From Bacillota bacterium (GTDB lineage: Bacteria > Bacillota > Dethiobacteria > DTU022), in contig JAGYMW010000015.1 of NCBI GenBank assembly GCA_018400435.1, positions 1-38,011 of the forward strand: 38,011 nt of DNA, in the 5' to 3' direction. Every line of letters starts with the position of its first letter. Within the stretch, counting starts at the first letter, position 1. Shown here piece after piece: positions 1-7,863 of the stretch. The position numbers were made by a program, and so were the translations under genes. The notes below the pieces were generated by a model that worked only from the letters and a program-made list of their open reading frames with translations, searched no databases and was not told the origin of the DNA.

Positions 1-162
1 TTTTGAAATTTCCCTCTCAACTGTTCGATTGTTTTTTCCCAACTTCGTAGCTATCTCAAGGGAACGCAGGCCTGCTTTTAACAAAACTTCAATTGTGTAT
101 CGTTCTCTAAGGGTTAGATGTTTATTTCTTCTCAATTCTACGATATTATTAGATTGGCTCAT
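1..162 (-). CDS. IS30-family transposase, N-terminal part (continues beyond the left edge)
   Basis: The reverse strand reads 54 codons from an ATG at 162 to the window edge without a stop. The start is preceded by a good GAGGAG ribosome site. The peptide contains LTLRERYTIEVLLKAGLRS followed by EIATKLGKNNRTVEREI, the helix-turn-helix typical of the N-terminus of IS30-family transposases. The DDE catalytic domain would lie to the left of the window, so it cannot be said whether the element is intact. An interrupted palindrome (GTTTAG, 3-nt loop, CTAAAC) at 186-200 lies just upstream of the transposase start and may be near the element end. Family assignment is from motif recognition. Confidence 0.8.
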   Translation of the reverse strand, partial: MSQSNNIVELRRNKHLTLRERYTIEVLLKAGLRSLEIATKLGKNNRTVEREISK

Positions 163-404
163 GGTATCTCCTCTGTATTTGTTTTGTTTAGGCACTAAAC
201 ATTATACATTGGATTTACCATGAGTCTATATATTTTAAAATCTGCGGCAGTTTATTTTACAACTTACCTTCAAATATTTAAGAAGTTTTTAAACCCCGGT
301 TGCAGGGAGGCAACATTTTCATTTAAAGAAGGAGTAAAAAGGCTGTTTATCGAAACAAACATAAGCTGATTGCAGAATTTTACTGCCGAAGGGAGCCCCT
401 GGAA
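163..404. other. Intergenic region between IS30 end and nnr
   Basis: This AT-rich stretch of 242 bases has no convincing ORF. It probably contains the outer end of the IS30 element (somewhere around 185-235), but the inverted repeat cannot be fixed because the partner end is outside the window. The palindrome GTTTAG-GCA-CTAAAC lies at 186-200. A weak sigma70-like candidate for nnr begins with TTGCAG near 300. No terminator with a T-run was seen. Confidence 0.4.
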
Positions 405-2003
405 ATGAAAATTGTTAGTGCCGCGGCGATGAGGGATGCTGACCGGTTGACGATGGAAAAATACGGTATGTCGGGCGCGGTCTTGATGGAAAAAGCTGGT
501 GAAAGAGCGGCCGGATTTATTTTGAACCGGCGGCCTTTTGTAAATCGGGTTGTGGTTGTGAGCGGGCCGGGCAACAACGGTGGTGACGGGCTGGTAATAG
601 CCCGGCTGCTTGAAAAAGCTGGTATAATAACAACTCTTTGGAGCACGGTCCAGGCCGGCAATTACAGGGGCGATGCAAAAATAAATGAAAACTATCTCCT
701 GAAATTACTTTTTCCTGTGAAACGAATTGTCGATAGCAGCGAAATGGATAATTTCAGGGATAGCCTGAGCAGGGCTGACCTGGTGGTGGATGCTCTCCTG
801 GGTATTGGTGTAGATCGCGAAGTTTCGGGTCTGCTGGCTGAAATAATTAATGCTCTTAACAGCTGTGGTAAACCGGTTCTTTCCATCGATATCCCATCGG
901 GGGTGCATGCCGACAGCGGAGCGGTAATGGGACGTGCAGTGAAAGCTCAGTGGACCATGACTTGTGCCTGCCCCAAATTAGGGTTGTTTTTCCCTCCGGG
1001 CTGTAATCAGGCCGGGCAGATTTTAGTTGGTGAAATAGGAATACCGCAGGATCTGGTTGATGATCAGCCTGTAGAGCTGAATACAGTTTCCCGCGTACGT
1101 CTTGCTCTTCCCGAACGCCCTTTTGATTCCCATAAAGGATCGATGGGAAAGGTGTTTATCGTAGCCGGTTCACCGGGCATGACCGGTGCGGCGATCCTGG
1201 CTGCCGAAGCGGCTCAGAAAAGCGGGGCAGGCCTTGTTTACCTCGCTGCCCCGGCAAGCATATGCCCGGTCCTGGAAGCAAAAACTCTGGAAGCGGTTAT
1301 CATAGCCTTGCCGGAGAAAGAATCCGGTATTATTGATCCTTCTGCATCGGATATGATTGTCGAGCGAATCCGGGAATGTGATGCCCTGGCGTTTGGACCC
1401 GGACTTGATCCGGGCGAAAATACTTCTGAACTGCTCGACAAGTTGATCCAGCTCAGCCCTGTACCTATAGTTATCGACGCTGGAGGATTGAAAGCTCTGG
1501 CCAGCAGGATCAATGTGCTGCGCTTGGCAAAACATACGCCTGTTGTTACACCCCATCCAGGTGAAATGGGTGCCTTGATTGGCAAGGCTGCCGCCGATGT
1601 GCAAAACAGCCGACTGGCCACGGCTGGAGAACATGCTGTGCTCTGGAAATGCATTGTCATCCTGAAGGGAGCAAACAGCATTATTGCTTTACCGGACGGC
1701 CGGGCTCTTATTAACCCCACAGGCGGGCCTTCACTTTCCACCGCCGGCTCCGGTGATCTTTTAACCGGGACAATCGTATCAATGCTGGCCCAGGGATTGA
1801 GTTCGGAAAATGCCGCAGGAAGCGCTGCTTTCATCCACGGGTTGGCCGGAGATCTTCTTCCACCCGGGCGCGGACACATGGCCCGTGATATTTTGGATTG
1901 CTATAAAGAAGCTTTTCGCCGTCTTGAAAATGCTTCGCACCGGGTGCCGGAAAATCCTTTCCTGACAGCGATCAGGCCTTTGTTCGAAGAAGAAACGGCT
2001 TGA
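405..2003 (+). CDS. nnr: Bifunctional NAD(P)H-hydrate epimerase / ADP-dependent NAD(P)H-hydrate dehydratase
   Basis: This metabolite-repair enzyme restores damaged NADHX/NADPHX. The epimerase half interconverts R and S hydrates and the dehydratase half removes water using ADP. The 532-residue protein has the usual fused length. An N-terminal YjeF_N (NnrE) domain covers about residues 1-215, with the GPGNNGGDG loop at 54-62. A C-terminal ribokinase-like NnrD domain covers about 230-515, with GSPGMTGAA near 255, VTPHPGEMG near 385 and the GSGD motif at 448-451, whose Asp is the expected catalytic residue. The ATG at 405 directly begins the conserved MKIVSAAAMRDADR start seen in the family. It lies upstream of the acyl-CoA dehydrogenase with an 85-bp gap. 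I see no defects. Confidence 0.96.
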   Translation: MKIVSAAAMRDADRLTMEKYGMSGAVLMEKAGERAAGFILNRRPFVNRVVVVSGPGNNGGDGLVIARLLEKAGIITTLWSTVQAGNYRGDAKINENYLLKLLFPVKRIVDSSEMDNFRDSLSRADLVVDALLGIGVDREVSGLLAEIINALNSCGKPVLSIDIPSGVHADSGAVMGRAVKAQWTMTCACPKLGLFFPPGCNQAGQILVGEIGIPQDLVDDQPVELNTVSRVRLALPERPFDSHKGSMGKVFIVAGSPGMTGAAILAAEAAQKSGAGLVYLAAPASICPVLEAKTLEAVIIALPEKESGIIDPSASDMIVERIRECDALAFGPGLDPGENTSELLDKLIQLSPVPIVIDAGGLKALASRINVLRLAKHTPVVTPHPGEMGALIGKAAADVQNSRLATAGEHAVLWKCIVILKGANSIIALPDGRALINPTGGPSLSTAGSGDLLTGTIVSMLAQGLSSENAAGSAAFIHGLAGDLLPPGRGHMARDILDCYKEAFRRLENASHRVPENPFLTAIRPLFEEETA

Positions 2004-2088
2004 ATAGGGGCCCTGTGGATACTTGTGCAAGATCGGAAAAGAATTACATCTTTTCAATAAAAAGAATAATTATGAGGAGGGATCTGCC

Positions 2089-3327
2089 ATGCCAGACTGT
2101 CTGATGTCTAACGACGAAAAGGAACTGTGTGAGGAGGTCCGGGCTTTTGTCAGGGAAGATGTGGACAGACAGCTGTTACAGGACATGGATGCTGACAAAA
2201 TACGCTACCCGCGTGAATTTCTTGAGAAAGCGGCGGCCAGGAATCTTCTCGGCCTGCGGTTCCCTGTAGAATACGGCGGCCGTGGTTTGCCCTGGACTTC
2301 AGAAATAGTTGCTCTTGAAGAAATTGGTGTTCTGGGCACTTCGCTGGGGTGTCTCTATTCCCTGGTCAGCATCGTCGGGGAAGCGATTAACTACTTTGGA
2401 TCCGAAAAATTAAAGGGAAAATATCTCCGCCCGACCATAGAAGGGCGTCTGACAGCGGCGGAAGCACTAACCGAACCGCATGGAGGCTCGGATTTTTTTG
2501 GAGCTGCCTGCACGGCAAGGAAAGATGGAGATTGTTATATCCTCAATGGTCAGAAAAGATTTGTGGTCGGTGCCGAGGGTGCCGATTATTTCATGGTTTA
2601 TGCCCGGACTGATCCTGAGGGGCCTCCTCATCAATCGATCAGCGCATTTCTAGTTGATCGCGGCCCGGGAGTGAAGGTGGAGTACCTTTATGACTTGATG
2701 GGCACGAGGGGTGGCGGAACGGGCAGGCTTGTTTTTAATGATGTGGTTGTGCCTGCGGAAAACCTGCTGGGAGAGGAAAACGCCGGCGGAAAAATATTTT
2801 ACCGGATGATGATTCCCGAACGGATGACCAGCGCCGGCGGAGCTCTGGGGATGAGCAGGGCAGTGCTAGAGATTGCCGCTCGCTACAGCAGGCGCCGCAA
2901 AGCATTTGGGACTACCATAAAAAATTTCCAGGCTGTCAGTTTTAAAATTGCCGACAGCATTACCCTGCTTGATACAGCTAGAGCCATTGTTTACATGGCA
3001 GCCCGCTCAGTAGACAGAGGCGACCCGGCCGGTCGGTCGCGGCGCCTTGTTTCTGAAGCGAAAAAGGTTTCTACCGAAAATGCCTGGAAAGTGGTAAACA
3101 ATGCCATGCAGGTGCTCGGTGGAATTGGTTATACAAGTGTTTATCCCATCGAAAAGATGCTTCGTGATGTCCGGTTAATAATGATCTGGACCGGTACCAA
3201 CGAGATTATGGATCTGATTATCCAGCATGAATATTATAAAGAACTGGCTGAAGAAAGCCATAATAAGCGCGACATAGAAATGGATGCACCCGCGGCGGAT
3301 ATGGTTGACGAAAAAATTTATGAATAG
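2089..3327 (+). CDS. Acyl-CoA dehydrogenase family flavoprotein
   Basis: It is predicted to oxidise an acyl-CoA to the 2-enoyl-CoA with FAD and pass electrons to an electron-transfer flavoprotein; an ETF is encoded at 23752-25514. The ATG at 2089 follows a GAGGAGG site, so the in-frame upstream extension from 2023 is unlikely. The resulting 412 residues are a little longer than the usual 380. Visible motifs are the [10 protein letters not shown] signature, the [10 protein letters not shown] strand, an FGTTIKNFQ helix and a QVLGGIGY segment. The Glu of the short/medium-chain YEGT motif is replaced (WTGT, Thr368). An ERM at 244-246 sits where long-chain and isovaleryl-CoA dehydrogenases carry their catalytic Glu. 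Substrate chain length cannot be read from the sequence. Confidence 0.93.
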   Translation: MPDCLMSNDEKELCEEVRAFVREDVDRQLLQDMDADKIRYPREFLEKAAARNLLGLRFPVEYGGRGLPWTSEIVALEEIGVLGTSLGCLYSLVSIVGEAINYFGSEKLKGKYLRPTIEGRLTAAEALTEPHGGSDFFGAACTARKDGDCYILNGQKRFVVGAEGADYFMVYARTDPEGPPHQSISAFLVDRGPGVKVEYLYDLMGTRGGGTGRLVFNDVVVPAENLLGEENAGGKIFYRMMIPERMTSAGGALGMSRAVLEIAARYSRRRKAFGTTIKNFQAVSFKIADSITLLDTARAIVYMAARSVDRGDPAGRSRRLVSEAKKVSTENAWKVVNNAMQVLGGIGYTSVYPIEKMLRDVRLIMIWTGTNEIMDLIIQHEYYKELAEESHNKRDIEMDAPAADMVDEKIYE

Positions 3328-3398
3328 TAAAGCCGGGCGGTTGAATATTGTTGATTATTGCTGTCTGGAACTGGAACAAGGGAGGAAAGAACCAAACA

Positions 3399-4688
3399 AT
3401 GGACAAAAAAACAATCAAGGCCGGCATGCTGGGTCTGGGCACGATTGGTGGTGGCACGGCCACTTTGCTGCAGCAAAATAAAACCATTATTCAGGAAAAA
3501 ATTGATGCGCATATTGTTTTGGAACGAGTTCTGGTTAGAGATCCATCCCGCCTTCGAACAGTGGATCTATCTGCGAATTGCCTGACAACCGAGCCGGAGG
3601 ATATTCTCGAGAATCCTGATCTTGATATAGTAATAGAACTAATGGGAGGGATTGAACCGGCCCGACGGTATATTTTACAAGCCCTGCGCAACGGTAAATA
3701 CGTAGTGACTGCAAACAAGGATCTGATGGCTGCCCATGGAGCGGAGCTGCTGGCGGAGGCTCGACGTTACAACCGCAATATATTTTATGAAGGAAGTGTC
3801 GGCGGAGGAATTCCGTTGATCAGACCGCTTCAATACAGCCTGGCTGTTGATCGTATCAACCGTATTGTGGGTATTGTCAACGGTACGACAAATTATATTC
3901 TTACCCGTATGTCTCAGGATGGGATGTCTTTGCAGGAAGCCCTGGCCGAAGCACAGGAGAAGGGTTTTGCCGAAGCTGATCCGGGTAACGATCTGGATGG
4001 TTTCGATGCTGCTTATAAACTGGTGATTATGGCCGGGCTGGCTTTTGGTAAACACATTACCCCTGACCGGATCCACGTTGAAGGCATATCTGCCATCAAA
4101 CAGCAGGATATTATATATGCCCGGGAGCTTGGCTACGCGGTAAAGTTGTTAGCTATAGGTGAGCAGTATCCCGAAGGATTGGCCCTGCGGGTGCACCCGA
4201 CCCTGATCCCACTCGACCATCCCCTTGCTTCTGTTTTAAAGGAGTATAATGCTGTTTTTATCGAAGGTGAGTCGGTGGGAGAAGTAATGTTTTACGGACG
4301 CGGCGCCGGAGCGCTGCCAACAGCCTGTTCAGTGCTTTCCGACATAGTTGAAGCCGCCCGCTGTCTCCTTTATCGCATAGCCGACGGCGTTTTTATAAGC
4401 AAGACCGGCCATACGGAATTCATCCCCATTGGTACACTACAGGCCCGCTTTTACCTGCGTTTCCTGGCCGAAGACCGTTCTGGCGTTTTTGCTTCCCTGG
4501 CCAATGTTTTCGGTGATGAGAATGTCAGTCTTGATATGGTTATTCAAAAACGCCGTGTAGGCAACCTGGCTGAAATTGTCCTGGTTACCCATGATGTTCG
4601 TGAAGAATCTTTTCACCGTGCCCTGGTGAAGGTGATGGACATATCTGCTGTGCGGCCTGATCCTAGCATGATCCGGCTGCTCGGTTGA
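3399..4688 (+). CDS. hom: Homoserine dehydrogenase (with C-terminal ACT domain)
   Basis: It reduces aspartate-4-semialdehyde to homoserine with NAD(P)H, the branch-point step toward threonine and methionine. The start at 3399 (MDKKTIKAG) has an upstream GGGAGG and puts the Rossmann GLGTIGGGT loop at residues 12-20, as normal; the extension from 3348 lacks support. Other landmarks are TANKDLMA with Lys107, NGTTNYIL near 160, and the GNDLDGFDAAYKL substrate-binding segment. An ACT domain follows from about residue 350, consistent with allosteric inhibition by threonine. The length of 429 residues is typical of the Firmicutes form. The next enzyme upstream in the pathway, asd, is encoded separately at 32264. 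Confidence 0.97.
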   Translation: MDKKTIKAGMLGLGTIGGGTATLLQQNKTIIQEKIDAHIVLERVLVRDPSRLRTVDLSANCLTTEPEDILENPDLDIVIELMGGIEPARRYILQALRNGKYVVTANKDLMAAHGAELLAEARRYNRNIFYEGSVGGGIPLIRPLQYSLAVDRINRIVGIVNGTTNYILTRMSQDGMSLQEALAEAQEKGFAEADPGNDLDGFDAAYKLVIMAGLAFGKHITPDRIHVEGISAIKQQDIIYARELGYAVKLLAIGEQYPEGLALRVHPTLIPLDHPLASVLKEYNAVFIEGESVGEVMFYGRGAGALPTACSVLSDIVEAARCLLYRIADGVFISKTGHTEFIPIGTLQARFYLRFLAEDRSGVFASLANVFGDENVSLDMVIQKRRVGNLAEIVLVTHDVREESFHRALVKVMDISAVRPDPSMIRLLG

Positions 4689-4726
4689 TCAGCCGGCGAG
4701 CAGAAAGCAAGAAAGGCGGAAATAAA

Positions 4727-5908
4727 TTGTTATCTCATTATGGGGCCCGCCCGGCATGGGCGGAGATAAACCTGGACCACATAGCTCATAATATTGGTCG
4801 GTTCAGGGATCTGATTGGTGCGGAGAGCAAAATAATGGCGGTAGTCAAAGCCGACGGTTACGGGCACGGGGCAGTCGCCGTGGCCGAAACAGCCCTTGAA
4901 GCAGGGGTGGACTGCCTGGCGGTGGCTTTTGTTGAAGAAGGAGTTGAACTTCGCCAGGCGGGTATCAAAGCACCCGTCCTGATACTTGGTTATACTGATC
5001 CGGTGCGTTTTCCAACCCTGTTTGAACATAACCTGACGCCCACGGTTTTCGGACTGGATACTGCCCTAACTTTTTCCCGCGCTGCTGTCGAACAGGGGAT
5101 TGTTCTGCCTCTCCATCTGAAAATTGATACCGGAATGGGCAGAATTGGCCTGCTGCCCGACGAGGCGGTTGAAGTAATCAGACAGACGGTAAAGTTACCT
5201 GGACTGAGTATTGAAGGGTTGCTGACCCACCTGGCGGCTGCTGATGAAACAGATCCTTCTTATACCGTGGAACAGCTACTCCTTTTCGATCGCATTGTCG
5301 ACCAGTGTCGGAAAAAGGGAATTAACATTCCGCTCATTCATGCTGCCAACAGTGCTGCGGCTATTTATCATCCTCTTTCTCGCTACGATATGATCCGCCT
5401 TGGGATTTCCCTCTATGGGTATTACCCTTCGTCAAGAAGGGGGACTGAACCCATTGATCTCTTACCGGTACTGACCTTTAAAAGCAGAATTGTTTATGTT
5501 AAAAAAGTGCCGGAAGGGACGTCCATAAGTTACGGCTGTACTTTCCGAACATCAGCGGAATCGGTTATTGCTACCGTGCCGGTCGGCTATGCCGACGGTT
5601 ACAGTCGCTTATTGTCGAACAGGGGAGAGGTTCTAGTCCGAGGTGTGAGAGCTCCCATCGTCGGGCGTGTCTGCATGGATCACCTGATGGTTGATGTGAC
5701 TCACATCCCCGGTGTGTCGAGAGGAGATGAGGTTGTAATCTACGGCCGCCAGGGAGGAGAAGAAATTGCTATCGAAGAAGCGGCTGCCCTGATCGGGACA
5801 GTCCATTATGAACTGCTCTGTTCCATTGATAAGCGTGTGCCCCGCCTTTACTTCCGCCACAAACAGCTGGTTTCAATTCACGATTTTATTGATGACCGTG
5901 TTTTTTAG
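4727..5908 (+). CDS. alr: Alanine racemase (PLP-dependent)
   Basis: It interconverts L- and D-alanine for peptidoglycan synthesis. The PLP lysine is in VVKADGYGHG (Lys41) and the second catalytic residue is Tyr288 in VGYADGYS. RVCMDHLMVD and the C-terminal beta-domain follow. I chose TTG at 4727 because it lies 6 nt after AGGCGGA and gives 393 residues beginning just before the conserved RPAWAEINLDHIAHN. A longer frame opens at TTG 4685, overlapping the hom stop, but has no ribosome site. It is probably cotranscribed with hom. The pairing of hom with alr is not a pathway link and is probably just operon assembly. Confidence 0.96.
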   Translation: MLSHYGARPAWAEINLDHIAHNIGRFRDLIGAESKIMAVVKADGYGHGAVAVAETALEAGVDCLAVAFVEEGVELRQAGIKAPVLILGYTDPVRFPTLFEHNLTPTVFGLDTALTFSRAAVEQGIVLPLHLKIDTGMGRIGLLPDEAVEVIRQTVKLPGLSIEGLLTHLAAADETDPSYTVEQLLLFDRIVDQCRKKGINIPLIHAANSAAAIYHPLSRYDMIRLGISLYGYYPSSRRGTEPIDLLPVLTFKSRIVYVKKVPEGTSISYGCTFRTSAESVIATVPVGYADGYSRLLSNRGEVLVRGVRAPIVGRVCMDHLMVDVTHIPGVSRGDEVVIYGRQGGEEIAIEEAAALIGTVHYELLCSIDKRVPRLYFRHKQLVSIHDFIDDRVF

Positions 5909-5956
5909 TATCTTCATATTAGACTTCATGTCCCCGCAGCTTCACCATCCGTTGGA

Positions 5957-5992
5957 TGAAAATGTTAAGATGCATTTTCAGGATAGTTTTTT
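5957..5992 (+). terminator. Possible Rho-independent terminator after alr
   Basis: TGAAAATG (5957-5964) and CATTTTCA (5973-5980) form an 8-bp stem with an 8-nt loop. Six thymines follow at 5987-5992 after a 6-nt gap. The stem is AT-rich, so the hairpin is modest. The position between convergent genes (alr and the - strand flavoprotein) fits a terminator. Confidence 0.45.
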
Positions 5993-6054
5993 GGAAGATA
6001 ATTCTTGTGATGACATCTAGGAGATGCGTTTAGTATTTTCTGTTCTGTTTTTTG

Positions 6055-7221
6055 TCAGTTGGTAAAGACTTTATTCTCCGGCAGTGACGGATGCCGGTTA
6101 AAAAAAAGCCTGTTTTCCGCCAGGGCCGCCATTTTTATAGGCAAAGATGAGGGTCGTAAGACGGAGCGGCCGTGCAGGAGAACTGCACCGATCAGAGTGG
6201 GAAGAAATCCTTTTCGGAAATAATCTGCCACCAGGTGGTTATAGATCGCTGCTGCCGTTTGAGTGCTGTTTTCAGCGGCAATCATCGCCGAAACAGCCAT
6301 TCTTGCACTGATGAATGTGTTGAACAGACCTTCCCCGGAAAAAGGATCCACCAGGCCTGCTGCATCACCGACCAGAAGCAGGTTTCCTGCGCCCACCGGC
6401 AGAAGTGGACCGCAGAAAGGTAGCAATCCCCCGCGGACTTTCTTTTCTCCGGGAGCGGGTGAAAATAAACTGCGGTAGGCAGCAATCAAATTATGGGTAC
6501 TGGCCAGACCGCCCACCCCACGGTTGATCCGGCCTGGACGGTAAAAAGACCAGCCCATTCCTCCAAGCAGCGGCAGAGGGTAGAATTCGATACGGGTTGA
6601 TTCTGTGGTTTCACTGGACGTCAACTGGGTGGAGATACCATGCCCACATGGCCGGTGGTGACCTTTCCGCAGGCCTGTCAGGCGGGCCACCCTGCTGTAA
6701 GCTCCATCAGCTCCGACCAGGTATCGGGTTTGCAATGCCGGATGAACTTTGCTATCAGTCCCGATGGTAAAAAGTTGTTTCTTATCGTCCCCCGGGTAAA
6801 CTCCAGTAATGGTGGAAACCCGGTATTTCTCAAAGGGTTCTACTTCCCGATGGAGGGCACACTGGTAAAGAAAGAGATCAAAATCACGGCGATCTGTCAG
6901 CAGGCCAAGCATTTCATCTGCATGATAATGGTAATGCTTTTTTCCCCTGACCACGGTAAGATCGTAGACTGGAAAAGCTATTGCCCGGGGAACGTTCATT
7001 TCTTTCGGTAGCAGGGAGAGGCTTCGAGAAGATATGAGTCCTCCGCATATTTTATCCCGGGGCATCCGTTCCTTTTCGATGAGGGCTGTTTTTAATCCGG
7101 CAGCGGCAGCAAGGGAGGCTGTTAGTGATCCTGCCGGGCCGGCGCCGATTACGGCCAGATCGTACGGGCGGCTTCTGAGTTCGTTCCCCTGGGCGGTGGT
7201 TCTTTGATCAATATTTTTCAT
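6055..7221 (-). CDS. Geranylgeranyl reductase-family FAD-dependent oxidoreductase
   Basis: This flavoprotein belongs to the geranylgeranyl-reductase/digeranylglycerophospholipid-reductase-like family (PHBH fold). Members hydrogenate isoprenoid chains or act on other lipid-like substrates; the substrate here is unknown. The 388-residue protein has the N-terminal dinucleotide loop VIGAGPAGSLTAS, the KICGG segment near residue 60, the VGADGAYSRVAR motif near 175 and the second FAD motif LLVGDAAGLVDPFSGEG near 285. The start at 7221 is preceded by GAGAGGT; a longer frame from 7296 would run through the promoter found at 7267-7296 and is rejected. It is the only complete + strand-opposing gene in the window and is convergent with alr. 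Confidence 0.88.
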   Translation of the reverse strand: MKNIDQRTTAQGNELRSRPYDLAVIGAGPAGSLTASLAAAAGLKTALIEKERMPRDKICGGLISSRSLSLLPKEMNVPRAIAFPVYDLTVVRGKKHYHYHADEMLGLLTDRRDFDLFLYQCALHREVEPFEKYRVSTITGVYPGDDKKQLFTIGTDSKVHPALQTRYLVGADGAYSRVARLTGLRKGHHRPCGHGISTQLTSSETTESTRIEFYPLPLLGGMGWSFYRPGRINRGVGGLASTHNLIAAYRSLFSPAPGEKKVRGGLLPFCGPLLPVGAGNLLLVGDAAGLVDPFSGEGLFNTFISARMAVSAMIAAENSTQTAAAIYNHLVADYFRKGFLPTLIGAVLLHGRSVLRPSSLPIKMAALAENRLFFNRHPSLPENKVFTN

Positions 7222-7266
7222 TATTACCTCTCCCGTAGTGGGCGTTGCAGTAGACCCTATGGTTTG

Positions 7267-7296
7267 ATTATAGCCGGGGAACCGCTTTCCGGTCAA
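7267..7296 (-). promoter_or_regulatory. Sigma70-type promoter for the geranylgeranyl reductase-like gene
   Basis: On the - strand, TTGACC (7296-7291) is followed by an 18-bp spacer and a perfect TATAAT (7272-7267). It lies about 45 bp upstream of the chosen start at 7221. Its presence argues against the longer reading frame starting at 7296. Confidence 0.75.
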
Positions 7297-7312
7297 AAAT
7301 AGTCAAACTTTC

Positions 7313-7341
7313 TTGACTGGACAGGGCGGATAGATTAAAAT
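7313..7341 (+). promoter_or_regulatory. Sigma70-type promoter for the gatCAB-purA group
   Basis: TTGACT (7313-7318), a 17-bp spacer and TAAAAT (7336-7341) form a well-spaced promoter. A second, perfect TATAAT sits at 7347-7352 without a matching -35. The start site would leave a leader of about 155 nt before gatC. The leader contains a 7-bp hairpin AACCGGC/GCCGGTT near 7445-7466. No T-box motif was recognised. Confidence 0.65.
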
Positions 7342-7505
7342 TATTCTATAATGAGGAATAAGTTTCCAATAAAATTCGCGGTCATATTTTTTGAAAAAGG
7401 CAGAGAACTGGAGTTTACCCATTACCGGTAGGATTTTTGAATTTTAACCGGCTTACAATAGCCGGTTAATTGTTTTAACAAAGTTGATCCAGGGAGGTAG
7501 AGGCT

Positions 7506-7808
7506 ATGAGTGATGATTTTATCAGGGAAGTGGAACATGTGGCCCGCCTGGCCCGCCTTTCGCTCAGCTCTGAGGAAAAAGAGCTTATGGCCGACCAGCT
7601 CAGCGCTATTCTTGAAACAGCTCGAAAGGTGCGGGAAATCGATACGGTGGGAATTGAACCGACTGCTCATGTCTTTTCTATCCCAGCCTTCCTGCGAGAG
7701 GATGTTATTTATCCTTCTCTCCCCGTGGAAAAAGTTTTGCAGAATGCCCCAAAAAAGATGAAAAGCTATTTTCGTGTTCCCAGCATTACCGTGATTGAAG
7801 AAGAGTAG
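7506..7808 (+). CDS. gatC: Asp-tRNA(Asn)/Glu-tRNA(Gln) amidotransferase subunit C
   Basis: It is the small scaffold subunit of the GatCAB complex, which amidates mis-charged Glu-tRNA(Gln) and/or Asp-tRNA(Asn). It wraps around GatA and GatB and stabilises them. The 100-residue length is typical. The family pattern is visible as the VEHVARLARLSLSSEE start, the helix ending in ILETARKVREIDT, and the central GIEPTAHVF. The ATG at 7506 follows a GGGAGGT ribosome site. It is first in a gatC-gatA-gatB order followed by purA, probably one transcript from the promoter at 7313. The presence of GatCAB suggests this organism may lack a GlnRS and/or AsnRS, though those genes are not in view. Confidence 0.97.
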   Translation: MSDDFIREVEHVARLARLSLSSEEKELMADQLSAILETARKVREIDTVGIEPTAHVFSIPAFLREDVIYPSLPVEKVLQNAPKKMKSYFRVPSITVIEEE

Positions 7809-7863
7809 CATTTAATAAGGCCGGTCTGTACTGCCGAAGCTGGTTAAAGGAGACAGAAAAAAG

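Noticed and set aside
1170-1879. Long - strand open frames (154 and 213 codons) inside nnr
   Set aside because: They lie opposite a strongly conserved gene, have no ribosome site and no recognisable domain; they are antisense shadows.
2023-2088. N-terminal extension of the acyl-CoA dehydrogenase
   Set aside because: GAGGAGG directly precedes ATG 2089, and the extension contains that ribosome site.
7222-7296. Longer N-terminus for the geranylgeranyl reductase-like protein
   Set aside because: The extension overlaps a near-consensus promoter on the same strand, while ATG 7221 has a good ribosome site and starts just before the FAD motif.
7440-7470. Hairpin AACCGGC/GCCGGTT as a T-box or terminator before gatC
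   Set aside because: No T-box sequence, specifier loop or T-run accompanies it; it is simply noted as part of the leader.
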